This document shows, one piece after another, positions 8,158 to 21,630 of a stretch of DNA of 64,000 nt. A program made the position numbers and the translations under genes. Source of the DNA: Limonium bicolor (Eukaryota; Streptophyta; Magnoliopsida; Caryophyllales; Plumbaginaceae); the NCBI GenBank assembly GCA_023374045.1, contig CM041776.1, forward strand, positions 143,657,296 to 143,721,295. The letters run 5' to 3'. How positions within the stretch are numbered: the first letter of the stretch is position 1; each line of letters starts with the position of its first letter. The notes under the pieces were generated by a model that had not been told where the DNA came from, did no database searches, and saw only the letters and a list, made by a program, of their open reading frames with translations.

Positions 8158-11100
8158 TGTAACACCCCTACTCTGATCGGCTCCTAATCATCTTACTTAA
8201 CAATATAATCGCAGCGGTAATCTCAACAACTCAACTACTGGTGTCACCGTTCTCACTCGCCCATACGAGTAATAACGTGCTTCCTGATATATTCTTACAT
8301 ACGAAACATTTTCTCGCAGTGACAACAAGAGATAGATCTAAACTTCCCAACCAAATGTAATACATTCACAGTGAGCTTTCTAAGTATCCAAAACCTATAC
8401 ACGTTTCTAGGTTCGTATCAAAATGCAACAGTGCATGTTCGAATAACTGTAATCATACTACCCAGCGCGTCACTCTCTTTGCCGACACCGGAAGTTGCAT
8501 ACCTGCAAAAATAGTAGTTTGTGGTATGGAATCAGCCCCTGCTGAGTATGTTATTACCTGACTGTCATGCACCCTCGGACCATTCAGTTATTTGGTCGAG
8601 AGCATGCAAACCATTTTCATGCAAATAGTTTAATATTAAAACTGTAAAGCAACATTATATTTTGCAGTAAACTCAAATAACAAATAAGCCCCCGGCTCCA
8701 CACATCGCATCGTAATAGACCACTGAAAGCGTTATAACGCTTATATGAGTACGTAGACTCCACTCCAACAACACCTGAAAGTTCATAGTTGAGTACGTCG
8801 ACCCGTTCGACGAACAATCCACAAAATCCACACACGAGCACAGTGACTCGACTCATCCAGTTCACACACAGATATAAGTACAGTTTATTTAATTAATCCA
8901 ATTCACAACACACACTTATGAGTACAACGACTTATTCAATCAACACCACCAACATACCACACATAACCACACAGCATAACCAGTGAACAACAAGGCAAAA
9001 CAACGAGAATTATAAACGAGTATGAACTCTCGTCTTTGGCATGCACGCCCACATAATGTTCGCCTAATGTACGAGTTATTTAAATCGTCGTAATTGTTCG
9101 GTCATGTCTAATGACAACGTCCATAGAACGACGTGTCTCTAAGTTACCACCATCTCTTTGGCGGGTCACCCACGGCAATAGCCACTCCAGCGGTAGAGTC
9201 TCCGTCCTACGAACATCTGTAGTTCGTTGGAAATTTATCCTGATACTTACGGTTACCACACGGTATCCTAGTATCGTTAATGGATCACATTTCACAGCAA
9301 GAGCCACATCCTCTTGATAACTTATCATACCCGCATCGTTTTATTACTTCCTTTAACACAATAGACTAAGGTCGTTAGTCCAATCCTGAGTATGTCGACT
9401 CGGATCCAGTGTTAGATACGAGAGCGGCGTTAAAGAGGCCAAATGCTCCGTATATAAGTCTCAGATAATAATATCTTATTATCCTGATGCACAACGTACT
9501 TACGTTCCTTATGTTACACATACAAGATAGCATCACTGCCGCTAGTTCGTTTTATAATATGTTCATATTACGAACGGTACTGGTATCGCATGACAGTAAT
9601 AGTAAAGCAGCATTAATACACAACTCAAGCATATTAATTCACACAAGCAGACATTCAATCTTATCACAGATTTTCACACAATGTCTGAACTGAGGGAATC
9701 CTCAGAGACAATCAAGCCACATAAATAACATAACCGTTCACCCTGGTATTACGGTGGAGTATGAATCAGCAAGATCCTATGCTCCGTGTGTCGTCTCTAA
9801 CAGTCTATACAATACATAACGCTACTTTAGCATACTGTATAACAACACAAAATTCTACGGTACCCCGTACGTCACTAATAACTCCCTGTTAACCCCCCGT
9901 AATTAACTGTCAATGTGGTCGGGGCTTTCGGTTTAACTCGAGATTGGAAAGTGTTACATTACATGCGTAGTCTTATCTCGTATTTAACATACTTATTGTT
10001 GGACTTTGTTATCGCATGTAACTTAAAACGTATATTTGTAGATCGTATAGTTTGTTTCTTTATTGCATGTATGATCTTCGTCATGCACTAACATCTCACC
10101 TTAGTATTTATTTTTCTAAGGTTAGTTTTTCCAAGTGTAATGTTGTATAATTCATATGTACAAATACTTTGAATTATATAAATCCTTATTATTTCATGTA
10201 CACTCTTAACATTAGAATTCCATATCCAATGTTTATAATTCTTTCCCTTCATCTCATATCATTTTAATTGTGGTAACACATAGTTATTGAACTATATTAT
10301 ATTTTCCACAATGACATATATTTATTTATGTATATGCATTATAGGGCTATTTATTATATGGTAAGTCATTATAATATATATTCATTCTTTTTGATGAATA
10401 CCTCTTATATTATAAATGTTATAGCTCTTATAACATAAAAACCATATTATAAACTTCATTCCAAAATAGTAATATTCCGAACAGCACCTATAATCCCAAT
10501 ATTTACAAAATCCACCACATAATTATATAATGTTATATTATAGTTGTAAAACATATATTATGACATTTAAGTCATTAAAACAATTATAACCTATAGTTAT
10601 ATTTTGTTATAAAATCCAAACAGCACTTAAACTCTCGGTTTTTAATTAATTCCCACCAACTTCCATAACTTACAATCAATCCCAAAAATATATTCCATTG
10701 TTACACTTATAATGTATACCTTATATATAATCCTTAAACCTTAATAAATTAATAACCCATAGTTATAATTTCTCCAAATGCCGAGCAGACCCCATGGTCT
10801 ATTTAAATTTAATTTCCACCACTTACTTTCTATATTCACCAATTTACCCCATTTTTAAACATATAGTTTCTAATATCACCAAAACTATATATTATCTATA
10901 TCTTCATAAAACCTTATATATAATCCCAAAAATTACGAAACCATACCAAAAGGTTATAAATATCATTATTAACCTTATACTTCCTCTAAATCTCGGTTTT
11001 ACCACATATGTTACCCATGTGTAACAGTTATGAAATATCTTATAATATACCTAGATAATCATATAAACTCCAAATTTACCCAAATCAACTTCTAAAAATC

Positions 11101-13166
11101 CCTAATAATCTAAGGTTTGTACTAAGCTCCATTTAGTACCCCTAGTTTTCGGAAAATCACAATACCACCCCAAGACTTATAAATCTTTACAATTTAATTA
11201 CTATCTTAATATAAGGTAGTATTTTAATTCCTTAAATTCTCCAAACTTGGTCAAGGTCTCCTACATAGTCAACTTTGACTACTAATACCAATTGGGACCC
11301 AAACTTTTGGTAATTACCAACACCCCCATACTTTTCTATTTTTACAATTTTTACCCAAAACTTTATAAAATGTTATACTTCTTATTAAATTCATTAAAAA
11401 CCCTAAACTGCTCTTATTTACCCACGGCTTTCTAATTCCTTAATAATTACGAATTGGCCCCAACTTAATTAAGCATAAATAAGCTTATAAACTTAAATTA
11501 AAATGGCCTAATGACATGGCCTTATTACAACCTTGAACTGCAAAATAAATTACACAATAAATGTCTCAAAATATCACATATATATTCGGCCTCACTTAGG
11601 TTTAATTATTTTTCCACATAATGTCATAATTTGACCATTATGTTAATTAAATCCCTTAAATGACTAGCTTAATTTATCTTAGCCATTTTTTTCCATTTTA
11701 GGTCAATATGACCTATATATAATTCACTCTCGGCCATATATATATATATATATGCTTAAAAATTACAAAAATCATAAGTTTAATGTTTATACCTGATTTT
11801 CCTTGTATAGGCTCGGTCACTTGTAGGAAAATTCACCACTTGATTTAGACATGTTTAATACACAAAAACAAGATATGGTTACACTCCAAGCTTGAGCTTA
11901 ACCATAGGAATAATTAATGTAAGATTTAAGGCAAAAATCACCTTAAAAATGCAAGGGAAGTTCTAGGTATTTTCGACCTGAACCAAACACCACAAGGTGT
12001 TAGATCCACCATATTGACATAGGAAATAGTTAGATCTCGAAATACTACCTTGTTATTAGGTTTTTACCTTGGAAAAATGCCTTAAAAGAGAGTATTTCTT
12101 GGATCTCGGTCCCCACCCTTGCTCCAAATGGCTAACCAACAGATTCCACATGAAAAGGAGAAGAAGATGAGCTATGACCAAAGTTTCACAGCCAAACTCG
12201 AAGGGAATCAAAAGTTATGAGCTTAAAGCACATTTTTACCTTAAATGTAGATTTGAACAACCTTGGTCCTCTACTGTCTCAACCGAGTTTAGCTCTTGTT
12301 CTAACCTTAGAACACTGAGAATAAGCCATAGGAATTGATGAGGCCACGAAATTTAGGTGTTGGTGGTGAAGAGATGAAGAAAAAGAGCTAAAATGACATT
12401 AAAACACTTACATTAGGAGCTTAGGAGTTAGGCTTGCCTTCCATGCTCAAGAACACACTGGAGAGCTTGAGAGGAAGGGAGAACTCGGCTGGGATGGTGA
12501 AGATTGGACAAGGAAGGAAGGAGGAAGGAGGGAATGATTGGTAATAATGAAAAAGTAACTTAATTTGAAAAAGTCATATTAGGTAGCATTATTTGTCATC
12601 AATGACTTATGCTCCATCCTCTTATTGCACCGGCCTCCATGGTCCAAATGAGTCAATTAATTGACCATTGACCATGCTTGGTCAATGTTGACTCATGTGG
12701 GCCCCACTTTAGGGTTTTATTAATATTTTAATATTAAATTTGTAAAAATTCGTAAATTTCTGGAATTAAATTCCTAATATGATATAATATGATAAATATC
12801 ATATTTAAGGATAATTAATCATTAAGCCCATTAAAATCAATTTAAAAGGCAATCTCACAAAACGTGCTTTAAGGAGTTTTAGCGCACATTTTGTGTCACA
12901 GGATGTTCCTGAGCTTAGTTCTCTTTGAGAATGGTTTTATTGTGTTCCTTGCTTCATTATAATACTTAGGAATCCACTTTGGATCCTGCTTGGGGTCATA
13001 CAACCTTCATGGTGTCTTAAAGCACATTTTTGGCTTTACCGATCTAAGGCGTGTTTTGCCTTGTTGAGCTCTTTTAAATTGTTCCCCAATAATATTTAGA
13101 TGTTTAATAATCATCTTAGATCATTAATAGATCATTTAATTTATTTTAAAGGTTAGGGGTATTTCA
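8158..13166 (-). mobile_element. 3' LTR of LARD-C
   Basis: 5009 bp, TGTAACACCCC...GGGGTATTTCA on the plus strand, nearly identical to 47097-52141 with frequent one-base indels. AT-rich from about 10000 to 11800, with a (TA)n run near 11738-11753. There is no credible ORF: the longest frames are short, unsupported and not conserved between copies. Confidence 0.85.
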
Positions 13167-13660
13167 GTCTACCCCCCTTAAAAGGCTTCGTCCCGAAGTC
13201 CTTAATCCTCTACAGTTCACCTAAGGAATCAAGTTCACTAAGTAACCAAACAGTCCATTGCTAAGGGAGTAACTCCCACTAGGTTCAGACCTAGTCTATA
13301 CATACAGTATATATCAATAGCCAACTCATGGTATAAACTCATTCATATCAAGCACTAAACGAGGTGCACATCCAACTTATCAACCACAAAGTACTCAGCG
13401 GTACTATGTACATATTCAACAGGTGTAAACTCTAGACACAGCACCAAACAGGTGCAAAACTCATAATACACAGCACTAGACAAGGTGCAAATCTCGTAAT
13501 AAATCACAGCACTAGACAAGGTGCAATCTCATAATACACAGCACTAGACAAGGTGCAAATCTCATAAAGTACTCAAAGGTGTTTGCAAGGAATACTCCAC
13601 GCATCCCTATCTATATGTTAGTATCTCGCGAGGATACCCACACATCATTCCACATGTATG
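13167..13660 (-). other. LARD-C interior, 3' end
   Basis: Polypurine tract at 13167-13179 (minus strand), then non-coding sequence with three to four copies of a unit of about 38 bases containing CAGCACTAGACAAGGTGCAA (13430-13565). It ends at the TGTGC target duplication (13661-13665) of the Gyp-B insertion. Confidence 0.75.
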
Positions 13661-13665
13661 TGTGC

Positions 13666-16600
13666 TGTAACACCCCATCCAAAGCCTATCGTGGTTATCG
13701 CAATCTGAACACTTAATCGAATACGCCGCAGCGGAAATAAACAACACCTGGACCTCGCCACGGTCTGATCGTTAGAATATACCGGCTTAAACGCTTACAA
13801 TACTTATCCAAAAATACTTATCCAGCTTAAACATCAACATTCATAACACCACAACCAACCGAGTACTAGTATTTTACACATGATCCCAAACTTACATCAG
13901 TTTAATATAAACAGTCGGTGCACGGCGCAACCAACTCAAAATGAATGTCCCGACCTAAGTCTAACCGCTCCTACTCTAGTAGTGCGTCCTCATGGGCCTC
14001 TTACCTGCAAGTGTAAAAATAGCCCCCGAGGGGTCAGCACGAATGCTGGTACACCCTCTCATGGCCCCCAAGCTAACGGGGCTACGACGACTATTGTCGA
14101 TAGCATGGAATTGATTACATACACAAGCATAATATGAAGTGCAATAACAATACCACAGATGAACATATATAGTTCACAACCAATGAACGACTCAAGCGTT
14201 CCCTTAACAAGTGGGTTAGTAACCCCCTCCTTAGTCCTCATTTCCTTAATCTTAGTTCCTTACCTTACCTTACTTAATCTTAATCTCAATCTTAATCTTA
14301 ATCTCAGTATACAACCTTTCCTGGAAGGGATTGGTTGTAGCTTAATTCGAACCTGGGATTTAGGTGATCCCACCGCAAATCTTAATGCCACCTACTCTGG
14401 ACGGAGTCCAGCGTAGCTGAGCCGGCAACCGGCCCTAGGCAACAAGTCCGAAGACAAGTCCTTAAGCGGAGGGCGGATCTGATTCAGATACCGTCCCCTT
14501 TTTCCTCAGCATGCATGACCGGAGATCGGTCCCGGGTTTCCTCACTCAATTCCAGTTAGTAGACATCTTAAACACCATGTGCTAGCTAAGCCTTATTGGG
14601 CATTAACCAACAACCACCAAACTTAACTCTTATTCTTAACTCAGTAAGTACTAAACCTGGTTAGTAATCATCTCAAGTCTCGCGGGTTAGTTGTAAAGAT
14701 AACACAACACAACGAGAATAAATATAACCGGTTTGCATGCTTATTGTTTAAGTCATAGCAAGTAAACAGATAGCACACAAGCCGAGGGAACACCTCGTTA
14801 GCAAGCAGGTCACAAGAAGGATTGTACCGTTCACCGTCGATCGTTGTTTGACTAATCTTCTTCGGGTCCCAATTCACAAACCTAAAACATTCATTCATTT
14901 TTAGGTTATTAGTTATTGCACCTTACTTAACTCACTTAGTTCCTAAAGATTCCCATTTAATACCCTCTTAAGTCTTTGCCCCTAGCTTACAACCTTAACT
15001 TTAAACTTAAACTTATACTTAATCTTAACTTAATTCCTTAAGTTCTTAGGGTCCCAATCATTACCACCCTATCAAAGGTTACCTCATACCTATCACCATT
15101 CTTAGAATTCAAAATTTCTTTTTTTCTAAGTGTTAAGGGTCGACCGACCCACCGACCGACCCTACCCTGGGTCGGTCCATATAGAAACTCTTTCGTCTCT
15201 TGAAACCCCTCCGACCGACCCAGAGCTAGACGACCGACCCAAACCCTCTGGGTCGGTCCCTTACAGACCCATTTTCCTACTTAAACCTTGCCCGACCGAC
15301 CCAAGGCTAAGCCGACCGACCCAAACCCCCTGGGTCGTCCAGTCCAAGGCATTCCGGATGGCTTAACTTGGCCCGACCGACCCAAGACTGGGTCGGACCC
15401 TGGGTCGGTCCTCTACAGACCTTCCTCTTAAATTGCCTCTTTCAATTCCAAACTCTTCCACAAGTGTCCTAATAGGTCCAACACCATCTTGGCACCTTAA
15501 ACCCACCTTATAACCTCCACCAAACTCATTAAATCATTCACCAAAATCCATCTTAGTCATTATGCTTTTTCCTTGTGATAATGCTACACTTGTAATGCTT
15601 TCCTCTAGGTTTCTAGGTGGTGGTTCATACCTAATGTAACCACTATGCCAAATGTTTCCTTCACCACTATAACATCATCTCCCGAGCATCTCTCACCACC
15701 TAAAACTCTTTTAAGCATTTACTTAATGTTCTTTCACAACTTAAACTTCCTTCCTAGTTGTGCACCAACATTTACCTAAGTCCTAAATACTCAAATACAT
15801 TCTCTTGATTCATAAATCTCCCATGGTGATACCTAAGTCATCATAAGTCATTAAAACACCTTAACTTCACCCTTTTCCATCAAGACAACCTATAGAACAT
15901 TCCTAGTACTTCATTGATCATTAAATTCCCTTAGAATATCTTAAACACTTAAACTCTCCTTAAAATTTTGCCATAGGTTCTCTAGTATATAATACCACCT
16001 AACACAGGGTTTTTCTCCATCAAACAACCAACATCACACAAATTCTCACCACAACACCTTAACACCCAATTTACACCAAAGCCCCACAATCATCATATAG
16101 TGCTTAAACTTAAAATGCTTGGCACTTAGGCCCTTAAATGACAATAATCTTAACCACTGAATTTCCACATATATAAGCCTTCAACCTGCGAATACACTCA
16201 ACAGGCTCCCATTGAAATAAATGCTTCTTGTACTTCACCTTTATATTCTTAAACTATCTCTTTCTCATTTGCTCCTTAGTCACAAGTTCACAAGAATAGT
16301 CATTGTTTCTCCTAGGTTTTATAGCACCTTCCCAATATAAACTCTACACTAAACTCATCATATACCTACATCTCATTCCCTTAAACAACAAAACACCTTA
16401 AGGTAAGTATTTACCTTGTTTTCTCACAAGCTTAAAAGCTTTCTCTCCTTAGGTTTTCTTTGTTCAATCTCGGTCACCAATGTGATTCTCCTTGCCAATG
16501 TTCTAACCAATATCCAATGACTCCAATGAGTACTAGATAACACATTAACCCTAAGGAACAAACCCTAGGTTAAAAATATGCTTTAAGGTATTAATGTGAT

Positions 16601-17722
16601 TATTTTACCTTGGTTTCCCAAGACAAACTTGGATATGAAGCAAGAAGGACCTCCTCTCTCCTTTGAAGAGTAGAAACAAGCTAGAACAAGGCATAAACAT
16701 GGAGTCCCATGAGTATATATTTTCGGACATGTGAAGAAAATGGTGGAAACCTAGATTTTCTTACACTTTCTTTACCTTAAGAGAATGGAGATGCCAATGG
16801 AGTCTCCAAACTTGAATTTCCTCCTCTAATGGTGGTTTGACTTGGCACCAAAATGAAGCTCTTGAAGTTTTGAAAAGATAGAAAGGAGGAGCTTGAGCTA
16901 ACTAAGAAGAATATGTATTTTGTTTTGGATTTGGAGTTTAAATGAGCAAGTGGTGTGCAAGAGAAGATGGAGCTTTCATGGAGTTGAGCTCTACGTGAAT
17001 GGAGAAGAGAAAGAGAGCAAGAAACCGTGTGAACAAGGGAGAATGAAGAAGTGAGGAGAGAGGTAAGTAAATGTGATATTTATCTTAAAAGGTGAATAGT
17101 GTTTTTACTTTATAACTTACTTATTTTTGCTTTCTCTTTACTTAGCTAGATAAGTGTGGTGAGTCACACTTAAAAAAAACCGTCCCCCTTTAATGAATGA
17201 GGGTAGTTTAGTCTTTGTTGACCAAATGTCTCACTTATATAGACTTATGTTATAAACTAGCTTAATTAATTCACTATTCATCAAAAACAAGGCACATTGT
17301 TGTGAAATTTTTGATTTCCCATTGATATAGACCTCCAAATGTGATACTATATAGTACCATATTAATTAAAGAGTAATGATGGACATTTAGCCATTCAAAA
17401 CTCATTTACAAGACAATTTTTCAAAAACGTGCTTTAAGACTCCTTAAAGCACATTTTGTGTTTTAACTTGTTTTCAAGCTTGGTTTTCTTTGGTAATTGA
17501 CTTAAAATGACCATTAGGATATTACCAAGGTCTTAGAACAATATTTGGGTACTCTCCCAAGTCTCTCCAAGCTTAGAGCGCGTTTTTGTCAAAACTGCTC
17601 TTTTGGTGTTTCCTTATATTTTCTTTGATTAGAAATGTTTCTTAATGTTTCTAAGGCATTATTTAGCCTCCTTATATCTTAGTTTATCATTTGAACACCA
17701 TATCTAAGTTTGGGGTATTTCA
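13666..17722 (-). mobile_element. 3' LTR of Gyp-B
   Basis: Starts (plus strand) TGTAACACCCCATCC and ends TTGGGGTATTTCA at 17722, followed by the minus-strand polypurine tract. It matches 33425-37466 along its whole length. Differences are largely one- or two-base indels. No supported gene. Confidence 0.9.
15141..15410 (-). repeat. GACCGACCC/GGGTCGGTC inverted-repeat cluster in Gyp-B 3' LTR
   Basis: Several direct and inverted copies of a 9-10 base word, for example CCGACCCA-aga-cTGGGTCGG near 15373, spaced about 60-75 bases. The transcript would fold into strong short hairpins. The same cluster is at 34909-35178 in the other LTR and in Solo-D. Confidence 0.85.
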
Positions 17723-18028
17723 ATCTACCCCCCTTAAAAGAACTTTGTCCTCAAAGTTCAGACATGTGCTTAACCATTCACGGTACACATTTCTCTTAAT
17801 CTTAATACCACATCTTATATTCACATTCATCATCTCAAGACTCAAAGGTCAATCTCAAATACAATACATAAGTATTATACATAACTCAAACTTACAACCG
17901 AAGTGTAGCAACTTACACAAATTCACATCTTAAACAAAAACAAACGACAAACATGATCGTTTCCTAACTCAAAAGCGAGGAAGCTCTACCCCCCTTAAAA
18001 GGGTACGCCCGTACCCTATACAGACGAT
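17723..18028 (-). other. 3' untranslated region of Gyp-B with two polypurine tracts
   Basis: On the minus strand, AAGGGGGGTAGA occurs next to the LTR (about 17726-17735) and again about 260 bases upstream (about 17987-17998). The doubled arrangement is the same as in Gyp-A. No ORF is supported. Confidence 0.75.
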
Positions 18029-18668
18029 CTAGTCAGTAAATAAAGAAGGGTACTTCGCCCTCATCTTATCCTCTAATTCCCACGTGGCCTCTTCGACATC
18101 CTGGTTAGACCAGAGAACCTTCACCAGTCACACTGACTTGTGGCGAGTGTCCCTAGTCTTATTGTCCAAGATTCTCTGAGGAGTCTCCACGGATCTCATG
18201 TTTGGTTCTAAAGTCAACCTCTCAGGTTCTAACACATGGGAGGGGTGGTGCATGTATTTCTTTAGCTGTGAAACATGAAAAACATCATGCACTTTACCCA
18301 ACTCAGCAGGTAAATTCAACCTGTAAGCAACCGGGCCCACCCGCTCCGTAATCTCATAAGGACCAACAAATTTCGGGCTTAACTTGCCCTTCTGCCCAAA
18401 CCTGAATACACCCTTCATCGGTGATACTCGCAGAAATACCCGGTCGCCCACTGCGAACTCCAGGTCCCGTCGTCGAACATCAGCATACGACTTCTGCCTA
18501 TCTTGAGCAGCTTTCATGTTCTCCCTGATTTGCTGAACTTCAGCCTTAACTTGTTCTAAGTACTCTGGTCCTATAATGACCATCTCACTCGACTCATCCC
18601 AGCAGAGCGGTGTACGACATGGTCTACCGTACAACGCTTGAAAAGGTGCCATCTTGATCGAAGCGTGA
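18029..18668 (-). pseudogene. pol: Gyp-B integrase C-terminal part and chromodomain-like tail
   Basis: Continuation of the integrase frame after Cop-E. It begins ASIKMAPFQALYGRPCR next to the CGTGA duplication. The DNA-binding region follows (VGDRVFLRVSPMKGVFRFG, KLSPKFVGPYEI, VHDVFHVSQLKKY). A TGA at 18128-18130 replaces an Arg codon. The same frame then continues to a chromodomain-like end (LVKVLWSNQDVEEATWELE) and the natural TAG at 18029-18031. Cop-E split the gene between the codons of SYH and ASIK. Confidence 0.88.
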
Positions 18669-19486
18669 TGTTGGGACATCGGAGTGTTGCAGAGATAGCC
18701 TTTCACCGCGACAGAGTCGAGCGTCATTTGACAGACACAAAGACTGAGCTTCTGCGATGGAGTCCGCGCAACAAAGAAGACTCCACAGAGTCTGCCATGC
18801 TGTTGCGAAAAATCAGGAGTCAACTCGGAGCACATTAAGCGCCTCAACGGTCACCAAGCTCTTCCTCAACACCGAAGATCGCGGCCCAAGTAAGAAGACC
18901 AAGTAAGAGCCGTTGGAAGTTGCCCACTAAGTTAGTTCCGGTATTTTCGGAACTAACTCCTTCGATTGGCTGCTACACTTAGAGTATAAATAAGACATGT
19001 AATAGATAGTTGTAAGTGTGCTTTCATTGAGTATTATTCCAGAGCTTAGAGAGAGAAAGAAGAATTGCATTGTAAGCCCGAAAGAGAGAGAGATTCGTAC
19101 CAAGTTAGTTAGCACCTCTAGAAAGACTCTATCTAGGAAGATCCTAGTTTCATTACGCTTACCATTGTTCTGATCAGAGAGTGTGTTGGGTAAGTGAGTG
19201 AAAACCGCTAAGTAGATTTCCTCTACTTAGTGGGCATCTGTAAGTTGTTTTGTTTGACCAGGAAATGAAATAACTTATTTGTGTATCTTGCTGAGTTTCA
19301 CAGAGTCCTTCTTTCCTTCTATTGTCTCACTACAATTACCACAAGAGTCTTTCGTGTCATTAGTCTAGTTTATTCGATTGAGTGACTCTGCTTCATAGAG
19401 TGCCTCTTAGTAGAGAAGACGATTGAGTCAAACCAATCCTTAGACTCACACCTTTGGTTGGTTTGAGTTAGCCACCCGATCCTACA
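18669..19486 (+). mobile_element. 5' LTR of Cop-E
   Basis: TGTTGGGACATC...GATCCTACA. Contains a TATA box (TATAAATA, 18985-18992) and GA-rich tracts near 19045-19095. Confidence 0.92.
18985..18992 (+). promoter_or_regulatory. TATA box of Cop-E 5' LTR
   Basis: TATAAATA in the middle of the LTR, repeated at 27510-27517 in the 3' LTR. The likely transcript start is some 30 bases downstream. Confidence 0.65.
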
Positions 19487-19488
19487 CG

Positions 19489-19500
19489 TGGTATCAGAGC
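19489..19500 (+). other. Primer binding site (initiator tRNA-Met), Cop-E
   Basis: TGGTATCAGAGC two bases after the LTR end, complementary to the 3' end of plant initiator tRNA-Met. Confidence 0.9.
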
Positions 19501-19532
19501 CTCGCTTAGGCTAACGATCAATCAACGAAGCA

Positions 19533-21615
19533 ATGGCAGATCTCTTTGCCAACCAAAACAACAAAATGCACTTCGAGCACCCCAGACTCACCTCCACCAA
19601 CTATGACCATTGGAAGAACGAGATTGAGCAACACATTGAGTCCGTCAACTCTGAGCTTTGGGAGATCGTCACCGGAGGCGATCTTGAAGTTAATCCAGAC
19701 CGATCAACATGGACCTGCAGCATCGCAAAGATACGAGCTGAATCGACAAGCATCACGTGCGATATACACTTGCTTGTCCATCCCAGAACAAAGGAGAGTC
19801 AATCACTGTAAGTCCGCAAATGAGATATGGACACTCCTTCAAGCAACCCGAAGGAGTCACTGAACTCAAGAAATGCAAAGCTCAAGAACTTCGAATGGAC
19901 TATGAAAATTTCCTGCAGAAACCCGGTGAGTCTCTGGAAGAAGTGCTTGATCGTTTTATTTACTAACCACTACTATGCAGGAAGTTAGCATCCTACCAGA
20001 TAGAGAGAGTGTTTTACACAAGTTGCTGGACAGTCTGAGAGAAGAATGGGCAGAAACGGTAATCTCCACCAAAGCATGCAAGGACTTATCCAAATGGAGC
20101 TGTCAAGACCTAGGTTCCTATCTACAATCCGTAGATAAATACAAGAAGAATGTTCGAAGAAGTGTGGTAATGCTTCCTCTTCCTCTTCTGGTAAGACTGC
20201 TACTCTGAATGACCAAGCCTTGCAGGTTAATTCAACTCAGTTAACTCAAGAAGGAGCCTATGTTGCTGATACTCAAATCAGACAAGTCAAGGCTGAACTG
20301 GTGGATATTATTGTTGAGGAAAGTGAGGCTGAGACTATGGAGGACTTCGTCTTCATAGTCAAGAACTTCCGAAAGTTCATGCGTAACCAACCTAATCGAC
20401 AGAGTCGGTCGTTCTCGAACACCTCTAAACAAGTTTTCAATTCCGTCACTTGCTTCAATTGCAATAAACCCGGTCACTTCAAGAAGGACTGTCCTTTACT
20501 CAAAAGCCATTATGGAAAATCTCAAGGGAGATCACTCATGGCAGCTGTTGGATGGGGCGATTCAGACTCCGACGATCCAGACACAGAGTCCAGCGGACTG
20601 GTATGTCTAATGGCACATGACACGACGGAGTCCATGATCCCTGATAATGAGGTAACCCGTTCTCACCTTGAAACAGACCTTTACCGTATTTCTCCCATGG
20701 GATTTATGACATTAATTGCTAAGATTGTCTCTGAGACAAACTCTCTCAAAGCAAGTCTCAACAAAAATCTCCGAGTTAACAGAGGAGCTCGAAATATCAA
20801 AAAGTCTTATGTATGCCTTAAGAGACGAAGCTGAGGAACAAAAACCATCTCTGTTCTCTAAGGCTAGATCTACAAGAATCAAGGTGTCATGTTGACTCCC
20901 TTGAAAAGGAACTTCGTGATACCTTAGAATGCAATCAGTTTGAACAGGGTGACCAGAAAGAGTCTCTCACCCTGATCGACTCCCTCAAACAAGACCTCAC
21001 CATCTTTACTGATAAGTGTTGTTCTCTTCAAAATGATCTTAATGCTTCTGAATCCAAAAACATATCCTTGAACACCACTATCAAAAATCTCACTCAAAAA
21101 TTGAAAGAAAAAGAACACGCCCTTTCCCTTAAGCCAGTCAAGTTTATCAAACAAGTCACCGCCTCCGAACTACCTGAGTGGGCCAATTCCAAAATCAAAG
21201 AAATTAGCCAAGATCGAGATACTCTTCGCTCTAAAGTAGAACAACTCTCTCAGCAGATTGTGAATCTACAATCCGGAGTTCGATCCACTCAATCCACACC
21301 CAAGTGGCACAAAGGAAAGTTCGACATCCACAAAATATGTCCAAACCTGACAACAGAATCAAACGATATCAAGAAAAAGAAAAATTCGACTCCTGGTGGA
21401 AAGGACAACAGAAATACGTCAATCTTCCACCAACCAAGATTTGTGGCTACTGCGGGAGTCTTGGACATCGAGACAGTGCATGTGATAAACTGAATAGAGA
21501 TCTCTCTTTTAATGTCAAACGTGTTAAACTGATACTTGAAGCACGAGAAAAATTGAAACAGTCTGGCTCGAAAAGGGAACCCAAGTACATCTGGGTTCCC
21601 AAAACTAACAAATGA
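19533..21615 (+). pseudogene. gag: Gag of Cop-E (frameshifted)
   Basis: Starts MADLFANQNNKMHFEHPRL, then NYDHWKNEIEQHI, typical of copia Gag N-termini. The frame moves near 19710, 19850 and 19970. The pieces contain ELKKCKAQELRMDYENF and LLDSLREEWAETV. A zinc knuckle CFNCNKPGHFKKDC lies near 20452-20493. A long coiled-coil-rich stretch (about 20700-21290) follows. A second knuckle CGYCGSLGHRDSAC lies near 21441-21482, and the segment ends KYIWVPKTNK at 21615. Gag packages the RNA into virus-like particles; this copy would not make it intact unless the shifts are sequence errors. Confidence 0.85.
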
Positions 21616-21630
21616 TCTGTTCTTTTGTAG

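Noticed and set aside
18638..18838. Short ORF across 18638-18838, its copy at 27094-27363, and the antisense frame joined to the integrase
   Set aside because: These read through the Cop-E LTR. The first residues of the 18128-18847 minus frame are LTR sequence, not integrase.
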